The translations under genes and the position numbers were made by a program. A stretch of DNA of 9,775 nt, taken from the NCBI GenBank assembly GCA_937927875.1, contig CALEYV010000031.1, forward strand, positions 1 to 9,775, written 5' to 3'. The notes under the pieces were generated by a model. The model saw only the letters and a program-made list of their open reading frames with translations. It had not been told where the DNA came from and made no database searches. Source of the stretch: an uncultured Actinomycetes bacterium (GTDB lineage: Bacteria; Actinomycetota; Acidimicrobiia; IMCC26256; PALSA-555). Position 1 is the stretch's first letter, and each line of letters starts with the position of its first letter. Positions 5,488-9,775 of this stretch are shown here, piece by piece.

Positions 5488-6519
5488 TCAGGACGCCGGC
5501 GGGCCTGCGCTCCCAGCGGGAGGACCCTCGGAGCCGTTGGGCTGCTGGCCTCCGGGCGAGAAGATCATGCGGGTCACCGGCGTGCCGCGGAAGCAGCCCA
5601 CCGAGTACGGGAACTGCCACGTCATGACGTAGTGGTACATGTGGACCTTCTTGCCGTTCCACGTGACGGTGTCCGTCGTCCCGTGGCAGGCGTCGAGGTT
5701 GGCGGTGGTGAGCACCTTGCCGTGGTCGCCGCGGGGTCCGTAGATCCCGAAGCCGTCGAGGGCGTAGCCGAGCAGCGGCGAGTGGCCGGTGCCGGTGTCG
5801 TTGCTGAGCAGGCAGAACGGCATCGCGTGCCGGTGGTACCCGGCCTGGTTGGGGTGCCCCCCGCAGGCGTCTTGGACCTCCTGGGCGGCGGCGTCGCGCC
5901 CGTTGGCGTCGAACCCGTCGAGGAGCGCGACGCCGTCGGTCGTGACGCCGACGTCGCCGCCCACACAGCTCGGGCTGCTCGCGACCTTCGGCGAGGCCGG
6001 GAGCAACAGGGTGAAGCTGCTGGTCGTGATCCGGCTCGGGTCAGGACGGTAGGCGTGGGCCGGGTCGCTCGCCGTGACCGGGAAGGTGCCGGTCGTCCCG
6101 CCGACCGGCAGGTCGTTGCCGCTGAGGGACCGGACACCGCCCCGCACCTGGTTCGCGAAGGTCGCGTTGGGCCAGGAGACGCTGCCGCTCACGAACACCT
6201 TGGCCGTGAGGTCCCACGTCGAGCCGTGGACCCACGGCAAGGTCGAGTTGTCGTTGGCGGGCTGCAGCGACGACGAGTTGCACAGATCGATCTTGCCGTT
6301 GGTCGGCGACGAGCTGAACTGCTGGTCACCGAGGGGCAGGGACGTGACGTCGACGTTGCCGACGTCGGCCTTCCGGATCGTGATCTGCCCGTTGTCGAGG
6401 CTGACCGACCCGCCCGAAGCGGTCGGGCGCGAGGCCGGCGGCGCCGCCGCGGTGCCGGTCGATGCCAGCGCCACCGCGGCGATTCCGACCGCCAACGCGG
6501 CCAGGAGTCGCTTCCTCAT
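5488..6519 (-). CDS. Secreted YHYH-domain protein
   Basis: A 343-residue exported protein. The signal peptide is clear (MRKRLLAALAVGIAAVALAS, probable cleavage after the Ala run near residue 26), with no lipobox. The family is recognised in the C-terminal half (about 185-312): CGGHPNQAGYHRHAMPFC, HSPLLGYALDGFGIYGP (246-262), LDACHG, YHYVMTWQFPYSVGCFRG (295-312). These are the landmarks of the YHYH family (PF14240 type), whose biochemical role is not established. The name-giving tetrads are altered here: YHRH at 228-231 and YHYV at 295-298. Cys80, 185, 219, 236, 278 and 309 could form disulfides. The C-terminus is a low-complexity Pro/Gly/Ser tail. The histidine-rich core suggests metal binding (inference). 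ATG 6519 overlaps the stop of the DUF1330 gene in ATGA, which implies coupled translation. Confidence 0.87.
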   Translation of the reverse strand: MRKRLLAALAVGIAAVALASTGTAAAPPASRPTASGGSVSLDNGQITIRKADVGNVDVTSLPLGDQQFSSSPTNGKIDLCNSSSLQPANDNSTLPWVHGSTWDLTAKVFVSGSVSWPNATFANQVRGGVRSLSGNDLPVGGTTGTFPVTASDPAHAYRPDPSRITTSSFTLLLPASPKVASSPSCVGGDVGVTTDGVALLDGFDANGRDAAAQEVQDACGGHPNQAGYHRHAMPFCLLSNDTGTGHSPLLGYALDGFGIYGPRGDHGKVLTTANLDACHGTTDTVTWNGKKVHMYHYVMTWQFPYSVGCFRGTPVTRMIFSPGGQQPNGSEGPPAGSAGPPAS

Positions 6520-6926
6520 CGCTCGGTCAGTCGATACACCTCGGTCATGGCGATGAGCCGCGAGTCCACGAGCCCGGCGCCCCGGTCCTTCGAGACCTCC
6601 CGGTACTTGGGGGTCGACGTCATCTCCAGGAATGCCTTCCGCGACGGGTACTCGACGAGGATGACGGCGTCCCAGCCGTCGGCCGCGCCGCCGATGACGA
6701 CCGAGTCGGCGCGGCCCTGGAAGAGGACCCGGGCGCCGGTCTGCTCCAGCAGCTCCCGCATCCGGTCGCCGTAGCGGGCGTACGACTCGCGTCCGGACCG
6801 CTCGCCCGTCTCGCCGTTCCCGCTCGCCCGCTCGGCGAACTTCAGCAGGTTCAGCATCACCACCGGCGTGTCCAGCGGGCTGTCGACCAGCTCCTGGATC
6901 TGATCCTTCGTCGGTCCGATCGGCAT
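6516..6926 (-). CDS. DUF1330 family protein
   Basis: A 136-residue cytoplasmic protein with the features of DUF1330: PVVMLNLLKF (21-30) near the start, then YARYGDRMRELLEQTGARVLFQGRADSVVIG, WDAVILVEYPSRKAFLEM (85-102), and a closing YREVSKDRGAGLVDSRLIA (108-126). The fold is a ferredoxin-like dimeric alpha/beta barrel, found in several small monooxygenases, isomerases and stress proteins. The reaction is unknown. ATG 6926 is well supported by AAGGAG (6933-6938) six bases upstream, the best ribosome site in the window. The gene follows the sulfatase by 28 bases and overlaps the YHYH gene by 4 bases, so the three form one transcription unit. An accessory catabolic enzyme acting on the desulfated product is a possible role (inference). 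The long upstream extension of this open frame lies inside the sulfatase gene and is not real. Confidence 0.87.
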   Translation of the reverse strand: MPIGPTKDQIQELVDSPLDTPVVMLNLLKFAERASGNGETGERSGRESYARYGDRMRELLEQTGARVLFQGRADSVVIGGAADGWDAVILVEYPSRKAFLEMTSTPKYREVSKDRGAGLVDSRLIAMTEVYRLTER

Positions 6927-6932
6927 CCCCGT

Positions 6933-6938
6933 CTCCTT
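6933..6938 (-). promoter_or_regulatory. Strong ribosome binding site of the DUF1330 gene
   Basis: AAGGAG on the minus strand, six bases before ATG 6926, in the short gap after the sulfatase stop. It fixes the start of DUF1330 and contrasts with the weak or absent sites elsewhere in the window, suggesting this cistron is translated efficiently in the operon. Confidence 0.8.
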
Positions 6939-6954
6939 ACTCGTCCGGAGCGGC

Positions 6955-8571
6955 TCAGGCTGGCCGCTCGACCCGCAGCGCGGGCTCCCGCGCCGCCGGC
7001 AGGTGGTCGTACAGGTCCGCGACCAGGTCGTCGCGGAGGCTCCGGTACCCGGCGTCGTCCCATCGGTTGTGGAACTGGTAGGGGTCGTCGTCGACGTTGT
7101 ACAGCTCGCCCTCGGTCCCGTCGTAGGTGACCGAGCTCTGCGGACCGCCGTTCGACAGCCCGAGCCGGCGCGCCGCCTCCGGCGGCAGGAGGGCGAGGAA
7201 GTCCTCGAGGCCGGTCGGCGTCGTCGTGCTCGGCTCGTACGCGGTGCAGAGCCAGCCGTCCCGGTAGATCGACCGCAGGTGCATCCCGTAGCCGGGGAAC
7301 TGGCTGTCCCACTCGCACAGGGCGCGCTGGCGTCCCGACCCGTCGGCGGTCGGGAGCGGCTCGCCCTGCATCCACGGCGCGGCGTCGACGCCGGCGATCT
7401 CACAGAAGGTCGGGGCCAGGTCGACGTGGCCGACCGGGTCCCGCACCTCGCCGGGCGCGACGCCCGCCGACGGCGCCGGCCGCCAGACGTAGGGCACCCG
7501 CATGAGCGCGTCGGTGTGGAACGGGCCCTTGAAGAGGAGCCCGTACTCGCCTTGGAGCTCGCCGTGGTCGGTGGTGAAGAAGACGTCGGTCTCGTCGCCC
7601 CAGCCGCGGCGGTCGACGGCGTCGAGGACCCGCCCGCAGGCCTCGTCCATCAGCTCGTTCATGACGTGGGTGAGCGCGTTGACCTCTCGGATCTGGTCGT
7701 CGGTGAGCGTGCCGGGGCAGAAGCGGGCCGGGCCGCCCTCGACGTTGCGCCACTTGTCCTCGTACCAGGCCAGCCAGTGGGCGGGCTTCTCGGCGAGCAC
7801 GGCGCGCACCTGGTCGGGCGACCCCGGATGCCCGGGTGGGAGGTCGAGGTCCTGCCACGGGACGCGCTTGCGCTCCTCGGCCGGCGGGTCCCACGGATGG
7901 TGGGGATCCGGGAAGCTCATCCACACGAACCAGCCGTCGTCGTCGGCGAGCGAGTCGAGGAACGCGATCGTCCGGTCGGCGATCCAGTCGGTGTGGTACA
8001 GGTCGCGCGGGATCGGGTTGATGGACGTCTCCGGAGCGCCGGTCTCGCCGCCGCCGATGGCCTGGAGCAGCTCGGCGAAGCCGCCCAGCTGGTCGGGGTG
8101 CTGGTCGACCAGCCACACGCCATAGTGCTGGACGCCGCGGCCGCGGAACGCCGGCGTGTGCATCGCCAGCTCGAGGTGCTCGAAGCCGCGCAGCGGCCCG
8201 GTGGAGCCCTCGTGCGCGAGCGCGTTCTCGGGGTAGGCCAGCGTCGGGTCGAGCCCGGGGTCGAAGTGCGCCTTGCCGATGAGCGCGGTCCGGTAGCCGG
8301 CCTCGTCGGCGAGGTGGCGGGCGACGCTCGGCGCGTCGGCCGGGAGCGGCACGCCGTTGGCGACGACGCCGTGGGTCCGCACGTACTGGCCGGTCAGCAT
8401 GGTCGACCGGGCCGGCATGCACACCGTGTTCTGGTTGTAGGCCCGCCGGAAGTTGATGCCCTCGGCGGCCAACCGGTCGACCACCGGGGTGCGGGCGATC
8501 TCGTTGCCGTTGCAGCCCAGCGCGTCGTAGCGCTGCTGATCGGTCGTGATGAAGAGGATGTTGCGCCCCAC
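6955..8571 (-). CDS. Type I sulfatase (formylglycine-dependent, arylsulfatase/choline-sulfatase-like)
   Basis: A 538-residue hydrolase of the alkaline-phosphatase superfamily that would cleave a sulfate ester to an alcohol and sulfate. The sulfatase signature CMPARSTMLTGQ begins at Cys51 (C-x-P-x-R), the residue converted to formylglycine by a separate maturase. Metal ligands are visible: Asp11 in ITTDQQR near the start and Asp335-His336 in FFTTDHGELQGEYG. Catalytic-pocket Lys100 and His102 (IGKAHF), His224/225 (PDPHHPW) and Lys348 (FKGPFH) are also present. The C-terminal subdomain ends with the usual ELYNVDDDPYQFHN. No signal peptide is seen, so it is probably cytoplasmic, unlike many secreted sulfatases. 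The start is GTG 8571 with AGGGG about 5 bases upstream, which puts NILFITTDQQ at the N-terminus as in the family. It is the first gene of the sulfatase-DUF1330-YHYH unit. The substrate cannot be read from the sequence, and no formylglycine-generating enzyme gene is in the window. Confidence 0.94.
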   Translation of the reverse strand: MGRNILFITTDQQRYDALGCNGNEIARTPVVDRLAAEGINFRRAYNQNTVCMPARSTMLTGQYVRTHGVVANGVPLPADAPSVARHLADEAGYRTALIGKAHFDPGLDPTLAYPENALAHEGSTGPLRGFEHLELAMHTPAFRGRGVQHYGVWLVDQHPDQLGGFAELLQAIGGGETGAPETSINPIPRDLYHTDWIADRTIAFLDSLADDDGWFVWMSFPDPHHPWDPPAEERKRVPWQDLDLPPGHPGSPDQVRAVLAEKPAHWLAWYEDKWRNVEGGPARFCPGTLTDDQIREVNALTHVMNELMDEACGRVLDAVDRRGWGDETDVFFTTDHGELQGEYGLLFKGPFHTDALMRVPYVWRPAPSAGVAPGEVRDPVGHVDLAPTFCEIAGVDAAPWMQGEPLPTADGSGRQRALCEWDSQFPGYGMHLRSIYRDGWLCTAYEPSTTTPTGLEDFLALLPPEAARRLGLSNGGPQSSVTYDGTEGELYNVDDDPYQFHNRWDDAGYRSLRDDLVADLYDHLPAAREPALRVERPA

Positions 8572-8706
8572 GGCACCCCTCGCCTCGTGGCCCGGCTGCT
8601 CCGGTCCGCCTTCCCGCCCGAGGCGCCGTCACGGTACCCGGGAACGACACCGCCGCGCCGTGCTCGCGAGCCCACGAGCCAGACCTCGTAGTGTCCAGCC
8701 CCGAGC
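8572..8706. promoter_or_regulatory. Divergent control region between sulfatase and monooxygenase genes
   Basis: These 135 bases must hold the promoters of both divergent genes. On the plus strand TAGTGT (8689-8694) fits TAnnnT and ends 12 bases before ATG 8707. On the minus strand TACCGT (8631-8636) does the same for the sulfatase, 59 bases from its GTG. Between them is the perfect 10-base palindrome GCTCGCGAGC (8662-8671), followed by CGAGCC repeated directly at 8667-8672 and 8675-8680. It is a plausible regulator site shared by both genes. No -35 element is convincing. Confidence 0.35.
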
Positions 8707-9775
8707 ATGGCGGCCAGGAAGCCGAGCGGCACCCCGAGCGTCAACGACACCGGTCGCACGGGGCCTCGCGTCGCGATCGTCGGAGCCGGGATGGCGGGCA
8801 TCCTCGCCGCGATCAAGCTGGCCGAGGCCGGCCTCGACGACTTCACGATCTACGAGAAGGCGGAGCGCGTCGGCGGGACGTGGCGGGAGAACACCTACCC
8901 CGGCATCTCCTGCGACGTGCCCTCCCATCTCTACTCGTACTCGTTCGAGCTCACGCCGGAGTGGACGCGCCGGTTCTCGCCCGGCGACGAGATCCAGGCC
9001 TACTTCGAGCGCGTGACGCAGGAGCACGACCTGCTCCGGCGGATCCGGTTCGGTGACGAGGTGCTCCGGTGCGAGTTCGGGGACGGGCAGTGGCACCTCG
9101 AGACGGCGAAGGGTCGCCGGGACGCCGTCGACGTCGTGATCGCCGCCACCGGGGTACTGCACCACCCGAACCTCCCGACGTTCGAGGGCCTCGACGACTT
9201 CGAAGGGGCGACGTTCCACAGCTCCCGGTGGGACCACACGGTGCCGATCGACGGTGCCCGCCTCGGCGTCATCGGCACCGGCTCGACCGCGGTCCAGATC
9301 GTGGGCGCGGTCGTCGACCGGGTCGGACACCTGGCGCTCTTCCAGCGCACCGCCCAGTGGGTCCTCCGCCAGGAGAACGCCCCATACTCGGAGGAGGAGC
9401 GCCAGGAGTTCCGGGCCAACGCGACCCTGCTCGCCGACCTGCACGCCGAGCTCAACCGGCAGTTCGGCATCTTCGCCCGAGCCGTGGTCAACGCCGACTC
9501 CGAGGAGATGACCGCGCTCGAGCAGGCGTGCCGGGAGCATCTCGAGAGCACGGTCCGGGACCCCGACCTGCGGGAGCGGCTGCGCCCGAGCTACCGGGCG
9601 GCGTGCAAGCGGCTCGTCATCTCACCGAACTTCTACGAGGCGATCCAGGCCCCGAACGCCGAGCTCGTCACGGAGGGGATCGAGCGCTTCGAGCGGTCCG
9701 GCATCCGGACCCGCGACGGCCGCCTCCACGAGCTCGACGTCGTCGTCCTGGCCACCGGGTTCAAGGCCCACGCCT
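8707..9775 (+). CDS. Flavin-containing monooxygenase, Baeyer-Villiger type, truncated by the window end
   Basis: 356 residues are visible with no stop; the 3' end is missing. It should use FAD, NADPH and oxygen to insert or add one oxygen, for example turning a ketone into an ester. Motifs in order: FAD-binding Rossmann GAGMAG (26-31), GGTWRENTYPGISCD (56-70) with the GxWxxxxYPGxxxD pattern, ATG at 147-149, the Baeyer-Villiger fingerprint FEGATFHSSRWD (165-176, F-x-G-x3-H-x3-W-D), the NADPH-binding GTGSTA (190-195), and a second ATG motif (ATGF, 349-352) just before the edge. The segment CDVPSHLYSYSFE resembles 4-hydroxyacetophenone/cyclohexanone-type enzymes; the substrate is not determinable. 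ATG 8707 leaves an 18-residue lead before the Rossmann strand. There is no Shine-Dalgarno; TAGTGT 12 bases upstream suggests a very short leader. The gene is divergent from the sulfatase operon. Confidence 0.93.
   Translation, partial: MAARKPSGTPSVNDTGRTGPRVAIVGAGMAGILAAIKLAEAGLDDFTIYEKAERVGGTWRENTYPGISCDVPSHLYSYSFELTPEWTRRFSPGDEIQAYFERVTQEHDLLRRIRFGDEVLRCEFGDGQWHLETAKGRRDAVDVVIAATGVLHHPNLPTFEGLDDFEGATFHSSRWDHTVPIDGARLGVIGTGSTAVQIVGAVVDRVGHLALFQRTAQWVLRQENAPYSEEERQEFRANATLLADLHAELNRQFGIFARAVVNADSEEMTALEQACREHLESTVRDPDLRERLRPSYRAACKRLVISPNFYEAIQAPNAELVTEGIERFERSGIRTRDGRLHELDVVVLATGFKAHA

Noticed and set aside
5176..6774. Plus-strand open frame (532 codons) opposite the rhomboid, YHYH and DUF1330 genes
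   Set aside because: It spans three unrelated genes on the opposite strand and has low-complexity Arg/Ala/Gly content; a shadow.
7003..8691. Long plus-strand open frame (562 codons) opposite the sulfatase
   Set aside because: Biased composition rich in Val, Arg and Gly with no motifs. The sulfatase on the other strand has a complete catalytic set.
1..9775. CRISPR arrays, insertion sequences, tRNA/rRNA genes, integrase sites
   Set aside because: No regularly spaced repeats, transposase or integrase motifs, terminal inverted repeats or structural RNA signatures were seen on either strand.

Overview
The window is GC-rich DNA with strong G/C bias at third codon positions, few clear Shine-Dalgarno sequences and gene types common in environmental Actinobacteria (flavin oxidases, a type I sulfatase, a YHYH protein, a Baeyer-Villiger-type monooxygenase, an RDD membrane protein, a rhomboid). 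I infer a high-GC actinobacterium, possibly of the Acidimicrobiia. No rRNA or tRNA gene is present to confirm this. I see no mobile element, CRISPR array or phage gene, so it looks like ordinary chromosomal accessory metabolism.

Layout from left to right. Positions 1-127 may hold the 5' end of a minus-strand gene that runs off the left edge (weak call). A short-chain dehydrogenase/reductase (212-1069, +) converges on a ParB/DGQHR-domain protein (1092-1907, -). The latter is divergent from a monoamine-oxidase-like flavoenzyme (1957-3318, +), with only 49 bases between the preferred starts. A 245-base gap with a strong hairpin follows. Next come a small lipoprotein with one Ig-like domain (3564-4010, +), a perfect 18-base palindrome, and an RDD-family membrane protein (4091-4627, +). 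The RDD gene ends tail to tail with a rhomboid protease gene (4624-5376, -), and the two stop codons share one CTAG.

The right half is led by a minus-strand unit transcribed from 8571 downward: type I sulfatase (6955-8571), DUF1330 protein (6516-6926) and secreted YHYH protein (5488-6519). It is closely packed, with a 28-base gap carrying a very good ribosome site and then a 4-base ATGA overlap. The rhomboid may be read from the same transcript or from its own start 111 bases further on. Divergent from the sulfatase, across 135 bases, is a flavin monooxygenase with Baeyer-Villiger fingerprints (8707 onward, +), cut off by the window edge.

How the genes may fit together (inference): the sulfatase would remove sulfate from an organic sulfate ester, and the divergent monooxygenase could oxidise a ketone or similar carbon skeleton. 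The DUF1330 protein could be a small accessory enzyme, and the YHYH protein would act outside the membrane. The oxidoreductases on the left have no visible link to this unit beyond proximity. The most unusual points are the YHYH protein with both signature tetrads altered, the amine-oxidase homologue that keeps the flavin-linking cysteine but lacks both aromatic-cage tyrosines, and the compact sulfatase/DUF1330/YHYH operon.
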